From Chromatocurvus sp964613795 (GTDB lineage: Bacteria; Pseudomonadota; Gammaproteobacteria; Pseudomonadales; Halieaceae), in assembly GCA_964613795.1 (NCBI GenBank), contig CAZTJR010000002.1, positions 1 through 64,000 of the forward strand: DNA of 64,000 bases, read 5' to 3'. Of the stretch, positions 27,666-36,971 are shown piece by piece (the first letter of the stretch is position 1; every line of letters begins with the position of its first letter). The notes beneath the pieces are model-generated. The model saw only the letters and a list, made by a program, of their open reading frames with translations. It searched no databases and had not been told where the DNA came from. A program made the position numbers and the translations under genes.

Positions 27666-28145
27666 ATGTTTCACGTCACCAAGCAGCACTGTCGCGTCGC
27701 CCTCCTCGCGACGGCCATGGTAAGCGCACCCACCGTTCTCGCGCACTCGGTGAAGGATGAGCCACTGCAATCCTATCGCCAGTCTATCTTCGCCATCATC
27801 GGCGCAAACTTCGGGCCGATCGCGAGTATGGTCAAGGGCGACACCGCCTGGGACCAGGACGCCATGGAAGGATTCGCCGACGACCTGGAGGACGCTGTCG
27901 ATCTCGACCTGCTGCGTGGCTTTGCACCCGGCTCGGAAAAAGGGACAACACGGGCCAAGCCGGAGATCTGGGACAACATGGACGACTTCGAGTCCAAGCT
28001 CGAAGATCTCCGCAACGCCGCAGAGGCCCTTGAGGAGGCGGTTGAGAGCGAGGATCGCAAGGCGATCGCAAGCGCTGTCAGGGACACCGGTGGCGCCTGC
28101 AAGGCCTGCCACGATGATTACAAGGCGAAAGACTACCTGTACTGA
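27666..28145 (+). CDS. Periplasmic cytochrome c (c'/c556 type)
   Basis: 159 residues: signal peptide (residues 1-26, ending PTVLAHS), then a four-helix-bundle cytochrome c' layout with a single C-terminal haem motif GGACKACHDDYK. The RQSIFAIIGANFGPIASMVKGD N-terminal helix is typical of c556-like proteins. It is probably an electron carrier or NO/CO-binding haem protein. GGGAG precedes the ATG at 27666; upstream in-frame starts lack a signal peptide. The 8-vinyl reductase gene follows after 38 bases. Confidence 0.9.
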   Translation: MFHVTKQHCRVALLATAMVSAPTVLAHSVKDEPLQSYRQSIFAIIGANFGPIASMVKGDTAWDQDAMEGFADDLEDAVDLDLLRGFAPGSEKGTTRAKPEIWDNMDDFESKLEDLRNAAEALEEAVESEDRKAIASAVRDTGGACKACHDDYKAKDYLY

Positions 28146-28183
28146 CCGATACCGGGCTCTACAGCCAAAGCGAACACAGGGTC

Positions 28184-29155
28184 GTGAGCCACCGGGTACT
28201 TGTCGCGGGTGCCAGCGGCTATATCGGCCGTCAGCTTGTTGCGGCGCTTACCGCCCGCGGCTGTGAGGTCATCTGCCTCCTTCGAACCTTGCCCGACGCG
28301 GGCAGGCTGCCCGAACTGGCGGACGCCACCATCAGGGTGGTGGATTTTGCCAGCAGCGACAACATCCGCCAACACGGCATTGGCGGCGATGCCTTTGACG
28401 CCGTTTATTCCTGTCTCGCCACCCGCGGCGGCGGCATTCGGGATGCCTGGCACGTAGAATACCAGTGCAATCATCAGCTGCTCATAGCGGCGCGTGCCGC
28501 AAATATTCCCCACTTTGTCCTGCTCTCGGCTATCTGCGTGCAGACGCCGACACTCGCCTTTCAGCACGCCAAGCTGGCCTTCGAGCGGGAACTACAGGCG
28601 AGCGGTCTGCGCTACAGCATCGTCCGTCCAACCGCGTTCTTCAAATCCCTCTCGGGGCAGATCAGGCGCATTCGGCAAGGCAAATCGTTTCTTGTATTTG
28701 GCGATGGCGAACAAACCGCCTGCAAACCGATCAGCGAGCGCGACCTAGCCGTGTTTCTCGCCAATTGTCTGGAGGACGTCAGCGCCCACAATGCCATCCT
28801 GCCTGTCGGCGGTCCCGGTCCGGCAATCACGCCGCTGCAGCAGGGGGAGATGCTGTTTCGTATCTATGAGAAAGCACCGAAGTATACACATGTACCGGTA
28901 CAGCTTTTCAGCATTGTCGCCGCCCTGCTGTGGCCGTTTGCGAAGCTGTCATCGGCGGCGGCAGATAAAGCGGAATTTGCACGCATCGGGCGTTTCTACG
29001 CCACGGAACCCATGCTGTGCATAGACCCGGATACAGGCCGTCATTCTGCCGAAGCCACGCCGAGTTTTGGCCACGACACGCTGGAAGCCTTCTATAAGCG
29101 CACGCGACGCCAGGGTCTTGCCGGGCAGGAACTGGGCGAACACGCTCTGTTCTGA
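28184..29155 (+). CDS. bciA: Divinyl (proto)chlorophyllide 8-vinyl reductase, BciA type
   Basis: 323 residues, extended SDR with the Rossmann motif VLVAGASGYIGRQLV. The central and C-terminal blocks FQHAKLAFERELQASGLRYS, IVRPTAFFKSLSGQIRRIR, TACKPISERDLAVFL and LPVGGPGPAITPLQQGE are those I know from BciA, which reduces the C8 vinyl group of divinyl chlorophyllides in bacteriochlorophyll synthesis with NADPH. No other pigment gene lies in the window. It starts with GTG, with only a weak ribosome site; it may be co-transcribed with the cytochrome gene. A non-photosynthetic SDR role cannot be excluded. Confidence 0.82.
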   Translation: MSHRVLVAGASGYIGRQLVAALTARGCEVICLLRTLPDAGRLPELADATIRVVDFASSDNIRQHGIGGDAFDAVYSCLATRGGGIRDAWHVEYQCNHQLLIAARAANIPHFVLLSAICVQTPTLAFQHAKLAFERELQASGLRYSIVRPTAFFKSLSGQIRRIRQGKSFLVFGDGEQTACKPISERDLAVFLANCLEDVSAHNAILPVGGPGPAITPLQQGEMLFRIYEKAPKYTHVPVQLFSIVAALLWPFAKLSSAAADKAEFARIGRFYATEPMLCIDPDTGRHSAEATPSFGHDTLEAFYKRTRRQGLAGQELGEHALF

Positions 29156-29192
29156 CAAGCCCGCGCCTGCAGCCACCCGACAGACGCCAGAC

Positions 29193-29858
29193 TCACCAGT
29201 AAGACACCGGTGCTGGCGCTAGCTGGATGCCTCCCCAGAGCGCGGCGGCAAACAGCCCGGCGATCAGCACCGCCCACCACCAGGGTCGCGCCGGTCCGGT
29301 GCCGTGTCGACCCTCGACAGACCCGCGCCACATGGGCCCGAGCAAACGCTTGCCGGCGATAAACTGGTAGTAGGCAACTGCAGCCAGATGCAGCGCAATC
29401 AGTCCGAGCAGAATGTCGAAGGCCGTTTCGTGAATGCTGCCCAGATAATCAGTCACAGCAGAATCCGCGGCATGGTAGAACGGTCCGTCAAACAGAATGC
29501 CATCGCTGTTGAACAGACCACTGCCCGCCTGGGACAGCAGCACCAGCCACAGCGCCATGGATGACCAGCCGCCCAGCGGATTGTGGCCCGGTGTCTCCGG
29601 CGGCGCTCCACGGAGGTAGCGCCAGACCGCCCGCGGACCCCGCAGAAAGTCACGGAAGCGGGCCTGAGGACTGCCGACAAAGCCCCAGACAATTCGCGTC
29701 GCCACCAGCACCAGGACGGTATAGCCGATCCACGCGTGCTGCTTCATATAGCCCTGGTCCGCCGTCCACCAGGCTGCCGGTACGCAGGCAGCGAGCGCCC
29801 AGTGGATGACGCGTACCGGGATGTCCCAGAGCACCGGACCCGGGGGCACGGTTTTCAT
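29193..29858 (-). CDS. Cytochrome b561-like membrane protein
   Basis: 221 residues with about five hydrophobic helices. Histidines suitable as haem b ligands are in IPVRVIHWALAAC, MKQHAWIGYTVLVLVATRIVW, and ETAFDILLGLIALHLAAVAYY, as in Ni/Fe-hydrogenase/cytochrome b561-type proteins (PF01292). It probably passes electrons between the quinone pool and a periplasmic partner. M at 29858 is chosen because family proteins start just before VLWDIPVRVIHW; the longer frame overlaps the upstream gene. Confidence 0.87.
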   Translation of the reverse strand: MKTVPPGPVLWDIPVRVIHWALAACVPAAWWTADQGYMKQHAWIGYTVLVLVATRIVWGFVGSPQARFRDFLRGPRAVWRYLRGAPPETPGHNPLGGWSSMALWLVLLSQAGSGLFNSDGILFDGPFYHAADSAVTDYLGSIHETAFDILLGLIALHLAAVAYYQFIAGKRLLGPMWRGSVEGRHGTGPARPWWWAVLIAGLFAAALWGGIQLAPAPVSYW

Positions 29859-29877
29859 GCCAGACACGTCGGCGCAG

Positions 29878-30279
29878 CTAGCGTTGCATTGACATAGAAA
29901 TGTCGAAACCGAGACTGCTCGCACGGCGTCGCGCCGCATCCCGGGCATCGGCAGGGCGTGTGCTGATCCACAGATTGCTCGAGCGCGTGCCGCTGCGACA
30001 GAATGCAAAGACAGGCCGGGAATCATCGTCGAACAAGGCGGCCATCGCCTCCGGGTCATCGCCGGGATAATTCATGGCATTGAGAGGATAGTAGTGGTAC
30101 TCCAGACCAGCGGCCTCGGCCGCGGCGGCGAGCGCCTCACTTGAGGGCTGATCCGGTGCCTCTCCGTCAGGGCGGTTGTTAATGACAACCTTGTAACCCG
30201 CCTCGGCGATAGTGGGCATATCTGCGGGCTGCACCTGACCCGTAACACCGACACTGTCTGTCAGATTGATAATCTGCAT
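29878..30279 (-). CDS. DUF442 phosphatase/sulfur-transferase-like protein (TIGR01244 type)
   Basis: 133 residues. The layout matches the domain also fused in beta-lactamase-hydrolase-like (Blh) proteins: GVTGQVQPADMPTIAEAGYK, VVINNRPDGEAPDQPSS, and the active loop FAFCRSGTRSSNLW (C-x4-R). The cysteine is the likely nucleophile. Family members are linked to sulfide/persulfide metabolism or cysteine-phosphatase chemistry. A TauE/SafE-type exporter upstream agrees with a sulfur-related role, but that is inferred from context. Confidence 0.82.
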   Translation of the reverse strand: MQIINLTDSVGVTGQVQPADMPTIAEAGYKVVINNRPDGEAPDQPSSEALAAAAEAAGLEYHYYPLNAMNYPGDDPEAMAALFDDDSRPVFAFCRSGTRSSNLWISTRPADARDAARRRASSLGFDISMSMQR

Positions 30280-30349
30280 GTTTTCTCTCCTCTGGGGTCA
30301 TCCCCGCGCAGGTTTACCCGCGCTGTAGCGCTTCAACCCGCACGGCATT

Positions 30350-31138
30350 TCAACCGGCGGCTATCGAACTGACAGTCCACCCCAGACCCAGGCCGTCTGC
30401 GGTGAGCTTGATGCCCACCAGCACGAGGAAGACTGCAATGATCCGGTAGTATACGGCGGGCCGCGAGTGCAGCACCAGCCAGTGTCCGATACGCACGCCT
30501 ATCGGGGCCAGCGGCATCAGCACCAGCGAGTACAGCAGATTATCCGTATCGAACTGGCCCAGCAGATAATACGGGTAAAGCTTGAGCGCATTGACGACGG
30601 CGAAAAATACCCCGGCCGTGCCGACAAACATCATGGGTGGCAGCGACTTTGGCAGCAGATACATCGTGAGTGGGGGCCCACCGGCATGAATACTGAAACT
30701 CGTGTAGCCCGACAGTGTCCCGAAGAACAACGCGGTCCCGGCATGATGCTCGCGGCCGGTGACCGCCTGCAGGCCCAGCAGCGTAAGCAGTCCAAACGTG
30801 ATGGCCACGAGACCGACAAGCAGTCGCAGTGCGCTTTCATCCAGCAGGCCAACGCTGTAGTACCCGAGAGAAATGCCGAGAACGGCGCCGGGAAGAAGAC
30901 GGCGCAGCGCCCGCCAGTCGAAGTGGCCCCAGAAGGTGCGCACTACCACAACGTCCATCAGCACCAGAATGGGCAGCAGAATTGCCGCAGCCTGCACCGG
31001 CGACATGACCAGCGCCATCAGCGGCACCGCAAGGATCGCCACGGCACCGCCGAAGCCACCCTTGCCGATGCCGAACAACAGAACGGCCGGGACGCTGACA
31101 AGCCAGAAAAGCGGTTCGCTCAGCACAGGAGGCTTCAA
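30350..31138 (-). CDS. TauE/SafE-family sulfite/organosulfonate exporter
   Basis: 262 residues with about eight hydrophobic helices and the two repeated motifs of the family: LLFGIGKGGFGGAVAILAVPLMALV near the N-terminus and FFGTLSGYTSFSIHAGGPP in the second half. It probably exports sulfite or sulfonates, or moves other anions. The start is a TTG at 31138 overlapping the purC stop by four bases, and AGGAGGCTT-like sequence lies only downstream, so translation may be coupled to purC. Confidence 0.88.
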   Translation of the reverse strand: MKPPVLSEPLFWLVSVPAVLLFGIGKGGFGGAVAILAVPLMALVMSPVQAAAILLPILVLMDVVVVRTFWGHFDWRALRRLLPGAVLGISLGYYSVGLLDESALRLLVGLVAITFGLLTLLGLQAVTGREHHAGTALFFGTLSGYTSFSIHAGGPPLTMYLLPKSLPPMMFVGTAGVFFAVVNALKLYPYYLLGQFDTDNLLYSLVLMPLAPIGVRIGHWLVLHSRPAVYYRIIAVFLVLVGIKLTADGLGLGWTVSSIAAG

Positions 31139-32241
31139 TCAATCAGGCGGAAAGCATCGCCGCCCAGAACATCCAGGATGTCACGACGCGGGTCATTCGA
31201 TCGCGGCAGCGTCTCGCCGGTGATTCGCTCGGCGAGACCCGTGTAGGTGGCAGACACCTCGTCAAACAGCGCTCGCGGCAGTGCGGTATCCCGCGCGAGT
31301 CTCTGCCGCTCAGGCATGCGATCCTTATCGAGGAGCACCGAGGGATCCTCGACCCGCGCAAGCAGGGATTGTCGGAAGGTCTCTTTCGAGTTCTCCAACA
31401 CGCGACCCTCGCGATAAGCCGCGGCGTCCCAGAGACGCGAGGAATCCGGCGTGCCCACCTCGTCCATGTAGATCAGCCGATCCGACCCGTCCTCGCCGGA
31501 CACATAGCCAAACTCGAACTTGGTATCCACCAGCAGCAGGCCTTTGTCCGCGAGTTGCGCCGAGATGAGGGAAAACCCATCCCGGAGCAGGCGGTCACAG
31601 GTGTCGACATCGTCCGGCGACGCGAACTGAAAGCGGTCTGCGTGCTCGCGGATCTGTGCAGTACTGACGTTGACATCATCTGCGGCGGGCACACCCGGAA
31701 TGCCGGTCAGAATACCTTTGGTGGAGGGTGTGACCAGCAGCTTCCGGAGTCGCTGGTCACGCTGCAGGCCCTCGGGCAGCTGAATACCGCAGAATTTGCG
31801 CTCACCGCGCGCGTAGGCACGCCACATAGAACCCGTGATGTACTGCCGCGCAATCGCCTCAATGGCGACAGGCCGGGCGCGCTGGACAATCCAGACCAGC
31901 GGATGCGGAACCTCGAGTATGTGATTGGGAGCGAGTCCCGCCTCGTTAAAGCAACGGAACCAGTAGCTGGCTATCGCATTCAATGCGGCGCCTTTCCCCG
32001 GCACCCCATGCAGTCCGCCTTCCGCGTGCCAGATGCAGTCAAATGCCGACAGGCGATCAGAGATCACCATGATACCGAGCCGTGTATCAGGCCTCGCCGG
32101 ATAGCCACGCTGCGCCACCAGACGTGAGCTGTCTGCCTCGGTCAGCCAGTAAACGGAGCGCACCTTGCCACTGTGAACGGGCGAGCCGGTGCGGATGGGC
32201 AACGTATCATTGACGGCCAGCACCTCGGAAACAGGCGACAT
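31135..32241 (-). CDS. purC: Phosphoribosylaminoimidazole-succinocarboxamide synthase
   Basis: 368 residues, the long PurC form found in some gammaproteobacteria (the E. coli enzyme is 237). It joins CAIR and aspartate with ATP in purine synthesis. Motifs: SGKVRSVYWL (nucleotide), VISDRLSAFDCIW, the VRQYITGS-like AIARQYITGSMWRAY, and LLLVDTKFEFGYVSGEDG with the catalytic acidic region. Start M at 32241 gives the usual SPVSEVLAVNDTLPIRTGSP beginning. Its 3' end overlaps the TauE/SafE gene. Confidence 0.95.
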   Translation of the reverse strand: MSPVSEVLAVNDTLPIRTGSPVHSGKVRSVYWLTEADSSRLVAQRGYPARPDTRLGIMVISDRLSAFDCIWHAEGGLHGVPGKGAALNAIASYWFRCFNEAGLAPNHILEVPHPLVWIVQRARPVAIEAIARQYITGSMWRAYARGERKFCGIQLPEGLQRDQRLRKLLVTPSTKGILTGIPGVPAADDVNVSTAQIREHADRFQFASPDDVDTCDRLLRDGFSLISAQLADKGLLLVDTKFEFGYVSGEDGSDRLIYMDEVGTPDSSRLWDAAAYREGRVLENSKETFRQSLLARVEDPSVLLDKDRMPERQRLARDTALPRALFDEVSATYTGLAERITGETLPRSNDPRRDILDVLGGDAFRLID

Positions 32242-32426
32242 GCAGTGCTCTCTTTCAGGATTCGAGTGCGTGCATGATAGCAAACAGCGTGCATGCAGGG
32301 GATCAGGCGCTGTCTCACGCTATTGGCCATGATATACCGAAAGAACCATATGCCCAGCTGCCGGCGATTTGGGACCGGCACCGGCGCGCTGTTACACTTG
32401 CGCCTCATCGCAATCGGGAGACCCCA

Positions 32427-34490
32427 ATGCCATTCGCGCTCTGGCGCTCTGCCGCCCTGCCCCTGATACTCACCTTGAGCACAACCGCCGCCGCCGACCC
32501 GCCGTCGCGGCTTGAGGAAGTATTTGTCAGCGCGAGCCGCAGTGCCGACAAGGCCCTGGAACTCCCCGTCGGCTGGTCCACTATCCGCGGCGATGAGATC
32601 GACACCACCGCTGCAGTACACATCAATGAACTGATGCAGCGCGTGCCGGGCGCGTGGATCAGCCGCGGTAACGGACAGGAGAGCCTAACCGCGCTGCGCT
32701 CGCCGGTGCTGACCGGCGCCGGCGGCTGCGGGCCGTTTTTCATGGGCTGGGATAACATCAGCCTGCGCGCGCCGGGCTTCTGCAACGTCAACCAGTTGTT
32801 TGATGCCAATGCAGAGCAGGCGGATCGGATCGAAGTCATTCGCGGTCCGGGTACGTCGGTATACGGTTCCAACGCCATGCACGGCGTGATCAATATTCTT
32901 ACCGCGGCACCGACTGCCGAGCGCGAACAGCGTGCCACCCTGGAGGCCGGTCCGTTTGATTATTACCGCGCCAAATACCGCTACAGCGATACTCTTGGCC
33001 GACATGGCATCAGCCTGCGTGGCAACGCCGCCACCGATGGTGGCTTCAAGGATGATTCCGGTTTTGACCAGCAGAAGCTGACCCTGCGCCACGATTTTGC
33101 CGGCGATATCTGGCAGGTAACATCCGCGCTGGAGGCGACCAACCTGAATCAGGAGACCGCAGGCTTCATACGGGGATTCAAAGCCTACAAGGATGGCAAT
33201 CTGCGGCGCCGCAACCCCAACCCCGAAGCGTATCGCGATACCTGGTCACTGCGCGCTTACAGCCGCTGGCAGCGCCAGTTCGCCTCTGACACCTCCCTCA
33301 CCATCACACCGTACCTGCGCCGCAACCGCATGGAGTTTCTGCAGCACTTCCTGCCCTGGCAGCCCGTGGAGACCAACGGCCATGAGAGCGTGGGCCTCAA
33401 CCTGATGCTCACGGTGGATAAGGGAAATCTGGAGTGGATTCGCGGCATCGACCTCGAGCGCACCAACGGCTATCTGAGCGAGATACAGGCCAATGACTTC
33501 AGCCCTAACCAACCGCGCGGTATACACTATGATTACACGGTCGACGCCTCGGTTGCCGCCGCCTACACGCAGCTGAACTGGCAGCCAGCCACCGACTGGA
33601 CACTGCAGGCGGGCGGACGCTTCGAGCACCGACGCTACGACTATGATAATCGCACCGGCACTGGCTCGGCCTGCGCTCCTGAGGCCAGCGCCTGTCGCTT
33701 CTTCCGTCCCGCCGATCGCGAGGACCGCTTCAGCGACGCCTCTTTCAACCTTGGCGCAAGCTACGGCGGCTTCGGCAACAACATAATCTACACGCGACTG
33801 GCTCGCGGCTTCCGGGCACCGCAGACAGCCGAGCTGTATCGGCTGCAATTGGGCCAGACCGTGGCAGAACTGGACTCCGAGCGCATCGACAGCGTGGAAG
33901 TGGGCTGGCGCGGCGATTTCGACGCGCGGCTGAGCTGGGACCTCACGCTGTATATGATGGAAAAGACCGACGTCATCTTCCAGGACGCTGACCGACAGAA
34001 TGTCAGCGGTGCAGAGACCAGCCATCGCGGTCTGGAGGTGTCCCTCGATTATCGCGCTGGCAGCGGCTGGTACGCCGGCCTTGACGCCAGTGCCGCCAGA
34101 CATCGCTACGAGGGACAGACGCCGCTACTCGGCTCGGGCAGCAATATCCGCGGCAATGACATCACCACCGCGCCGCGACTGTTCGGCAGCGCTCGCATCG
34201 GTCGTGAGGTGTCATTATTCGGTCCGGGCCATGCGGAACTGGAATGGGTCTATATGGACAGCTATTACCTTGACCCGGATAACGAGCACGAATACGACGG
34301 TCACAGCCTGCTCAACCTGCGCCTGCGCAGTGCGGTCGCCGCCAACTGGGAAGCCGGTCTTCGCATTACCAATCTGCTGGACCGGGATTATGCCGAGCGC
34401 GCAGACTTCGGCTTCGGCCAGTACCGCTACTTTGTTGGTCAGCCGCGAGGGGTTTATGCTGAGGTGTCGTGGTATCCCGGCGGGCGTTAG
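32427..34490 (+). CDS. TonB-dependent outer-membrane receptor
   Basis: 687 residues: signal peptide (1-23, LTLSTTAAA), plug domain with ELMQRVPGAWISRGNGQESL and RIEVIRGPGTSVYGSNAMHGVINI, and a 22-strand barrel ending in YFVGQPRGVYAEVSW with aromatic-rich C-terminus. The plug contains a cysteine pair (GGCGPFFMGW and APGFCNVNQLF), common in one subgroup of these receptors. A second pair (SACAPEASACRFF) lies in a barrel loop. The ligand is unknown; no TonB-ExbB-ExbD or siderophore genes are near. CGGGAG before the ATG at 32427 sets the start. It overlaps the convergent trpS end by four bases. Confidence 0.93.
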   Translation: MPFALWRSAALPLILTLSTTAAADPPSRLEEVFVSASRSADKALELPVGWSTIRGDEIDTTAAVHINELMQRVPGAWISRGNGQESLTALRSPVLTGAGGCGPFFMGWDNISLRAPGFCNVNQLFDANAEQADRIEVIRGPGTSVYGSNAMHGVINILTAAPTAEREQRATLEAGPFDYYRAKYRYSDTLGRHGISLRGNAATDGGFKDDSGFDQQKLTLRHDFAGDIWQVTSALEATNLNQETAGFIRGFKAYKDGNLRRRNPNPEAYRDTWSLRAYSRWQRQFASDTSLTITPYLRRNRMEFLQHFLPWQPVETNGHESVGLNLMLTVDKGNLEWIRGIDLERTNGYLSEIQANDFSPNQPRGIHYDYTVDASVAAAYTQLNWQPATDWTLQAGGRFEHRRYDYDNRTGTGSACAPEASACRFFRPADREDRFSDASFNLGASYGGFGNNIIYTRLARGFRAPQTAELYRLQLGQTVAELDSERIDSVEVGWRGDFDARLSWDLTLYMMEKTDVIFQDADRQNVSGAETSHRGLEVSLDYRAGSGWYAGLDASAARHRYEGQTPLLGSGSNIRGNDITTAPRLFGSARIGREVSLFGPGHAELEWVYMDSYYLDPDNEHEYDGHSLLNLRLRSAVAANWEAGLRITNLLDRDYAERADFGFGQYRYFVGQPRGVYAEVSWYPGGR

Positions 34491-35500
34491 CGTCCGCCCA
34501 TACTGGAGATTCCGACAGCGTCACGCACCTGCTGCATCAAGGGAACACTGTACTCACGGGCCTGCTGCGCGCCCTTCTGCAGCACCGCTTCAATGTGCCC
34601 GGGGTCATCCATGAGTTCCGTGTAATACCCGCGCGCCGGCGCCAGATGATCGTTAACCAGCTCGAACAGCTGTTTTTTCGCTTCCCCCCAGGCAATGCCG
34701 TCGGCAAACGCCTGGCGCATGCGCGCTGTTTCGCTTTCGTCGGCAAAGGCCGCCCATATCTGGAACAACGTTGAGTCATCGGTAGCCTTGGGCTCACCAG
34801 GCTCCAGCAGGTTGGTCTTGATGCGGTTGATCGATTTCCGCAGCTTCTTTTCCGACTCAAACAGCGGGATGGTATTGTTGTAGCTCTTGCTCATCTTGCG
34901 TCCATCCAGGCCCTGCAGCACCGCGCCGTTGTCCTCGACAACCGCCTCGGGCAGGGTGAATACGTCGGCAAAATTGTGATTGAAACGCTGCGCAATATCC
35001 CGCGCCATCTCCACGTGCTGTATTTGGTCACGCCCCACCGGAATGCGCTGTGCACCAAACATGAGAATGTCCGCCGCCATCAATACCGGGTAGCAAAACA
35101 GGCCCATGGTGATACCAAAGTCGGGATCCTCGCCCGCCTCCTCGTTTACCTGAACTGCGGCCTTGTAGGCGTGGGCACGGTTCATAAGTCCCTTGGCGGC
35201 GCTGCAGTTGAGAATCCAGGTCAGTTCCGGAATCTCAGGGATATCGGATTGCCGGTAGAAGATCGCGCGGTCAGTATCGAGTCCGAAAGCCAGCCAGGTG
35301 GCGGCAATCTCAAGGCTCGAGCGACGCACCTGCTCGGGATCCTGACACTTGATCAGCGCATGGTAGTCGGCAAGAAAAAAGAAACTCTGCTGGTCCGGCT
35401 GTGTCGAGGCCGCGATTGCCGGGCGGATCGCACCCACATAGTTACCCAGGTGCGGCGTGCCGGTGGTGGTGATGCCGGTGAGAACCCGTTGCTCGCTCAT
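34487..35500 (-). CDS. trpS: Tryptophanyl-tRNA synthetase
   Basis: 337 residues, class I synthetase. The HIGH-type motif is GTPHLGNYVG (residues 14-23) and the KMSKS loop is at 202-206 (GLDGRKMSKSYNNTIPLF). It charges tRNA-Trp. A longer upstream frame exists but enters the gap behind apeB and has no family similarity; M at 35500 matches the conserved MSEQRVLTGITTTG start. Confidence 0.96.
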   Translation of the reverse strand: MSEQRVLTGITTTGTPHLGNYVGAIRPAIAASTQPDQQSFFFLADYHALIKCQDPEQVRRSSLEIAATWLAFGLDTDRAIFYRQSDIPEIPELTWILNCSAAKGLMNRAHAYKAAVQVNEEAGEDPDFGITMGLFCYPVLMAADILMFGAQRIPVGRDQIQHVEMARDIAQRFNHNFADVFTLPEAVVEDNGAVLQGLDGRKMSKSYNNTIPLFESEKKLRKSINRIKTNLLEPGEPKATDDSTLFQIWAAFADESETARMRQAFADGIAWGEAKKQLFELVNDHLAPARGYYTELMDDPGHIEAVLQKGAQQAREYSVPLMQQVRDAVGISSMGGR

Positions 35501-35663
35501 GCTTTTTCGACTCGTTCGCAAAAGTCCGCCATGATACGGATTCCTGTCGGTAAATCTATCCGCTGCCCCGATCGGGCGGCCATTCGCTGGCTCCGGCCGA
35601 CCGTGTCGCGCGACAGTACCCTGCGCGAAGAAGCCGGTGGCCAGGCAAACGCTGCCGGCATTC

Positions 35664-36971
35664 TCAGCAGCGTGCTGCAGGCGTCCTGGAATGCGCAAAG
35701 AAACGGCGCAATACTCGCCACAGGCTGCAGGCGTCCTCGCTGCCGGCGAGTTCGCGGACGCTATGCATAGCCAGCGTCGGCACGCCGATATCCAGCGTCC
35801 GCACGCCGAGCTCCGCCGCGATCAGAGGGCCGATCGTGCTGCCGCATGCCATGTCGGTGCGCACCACGAAAGATTGCACGGGCACGCCTTCCTGATCTGC
35901 CAGCAGGCGATAAAGTCCCGCTGTCTCGCTGCTGGTCGCGTAGCGCTGGTTGGCGTTGTGCTTGATCACCGGCCCAGCGTTGAGGCGCGGACCATGCCGT
36001 TCGTCGTGCCGGTCGGCATAGTTGGGATGCACTGCATGAGCGTTGTCGGCCGAGATCATGACCGAGCGATCGAGCATATGGGAATAGACCGGCTCGCTGC
36101 CCGCCAGCTGCATCAAGAGCGAGCGCAGCATGGGGCCCTGGGCACCCACGGCAGAGGTACTGCCGACCTCCTCGTGATCATTGCATACCAGCAGAGAAGA
36201 CTGGGCGGGGTCCGCCGCCAGCAGCGCCTGCAGGCCAACATAGCAGGACAGCAGGTTGTCCAGCCGCGCAGAGGCAATAAATTCCTGCCGCAGACCCACC
36301 AGCGCCGGCGGCTGCACGTCATAGAAGCATAGCTCATAGTCCAGCACCCGGGCGACAGCGTGGCCCTGCTCGCGGAGATTCGTGGCAAGAAGTTCCCGCA
36401 GGGCCGGCTCCTCGCCCTCGCTGGCAAGGGCAAGCAGGGGCAGTATGTCAGTCTGCGGATTGATGCTGCGGTCTCGGTTTGCCTCGCGATCGAGGTGGAT
36501 CGCCAGACTCGGGATGAGCGCCAGCGGGGTGCGGAAATCCACCAGGCCCGTGGCCAACGCACCGCTATCGTCGGCATAGCTGACCCGACCGGCGAGAGAC
36601 AGGTCGCGATCAAACCAGGGGTTAAGCAGTGCGCCGCCATAGACTTCCACCGCGAGCTGAAAACAGCCCTGGCGCAGTCGCTCGGGGTTGGGCTTGACCA
36701 TCAGGCAGGGGCTATCGGTGTGCGCGCCGACCATGTGCAGACCGTCCGTGGGCGCCTGTTCCGTCCCGTGGGTAAAGGCAATCAGACTACTGTCGTTTCG
36801 GGTGAGATAATAGCGGCCTCCCGGCTGCGTCGACACAGCCGGGCCGGCTTCGTCGAGGGACTGGAAACCGGCCTCGTGCAGGCAGGTGGTCATGGCCGCC
36901 ACCGCGTGAAAAGGCGTCGTGGCGCGAGACAGAAAATCGCACAATCCGCGGTTGAAATCGCTGCTGTTCAT
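35664..36971 (-). CDS. apeB: M18-family aminopeptidase
   Basis: 435 residues, dinuclear-zinc aspartyl aminopeptidase family. Metal-binding and catalytic segments: VGAHTDSPCLMVKPNP (first His-x-Asp), CNDHEEVGSTSAVGAQG (glutamates), and the C-terminal VPTLAMHSVRELAGS (histidine). It removes N-terminal acidic or hydrophobic residues from peptides in the cytoplasm. Its ATG overlaps the stop of the upstream dehydrogenase by four bases. Confidence 0.94.
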   Translation of the reverse strand: MNSSDFNRGLCDFLSRATTPFHAVAAMTTCLHEAGFQSLDEAGPAVSTQPGGRYYLTRNDSSLIAFTHGTEQAPTDGLHMVGAHTDSPCLMVKPNPERLRQGCFQLAVEVYGGALLNPWFDRDLSLAGRVSYADDSGALATGLVDFRTPLALIPSLAIHLDREANRDRSINPQTDILPLLALASEGEEPALRELLATNLREQGHAVARVLDYELCFYDVQPPALVGLRQEFIASARLDNLLSCYVGLQALLAADPAQSSLLVCNDHEEVGSTSAVGAQGPMLRSLLMQLAGSEPVYSHMLDRSVMISADNAHAVHPNYADRHDERHGPRLNAGPVIKHNANQRYATSSETAGLYRLLADQEGVPVQSFVVRTDMACGSTIGPLIAAELGVRTLDIGVPTLAMHSVRELAGSEDACSLWRVLRRFFAHSRTPAARC

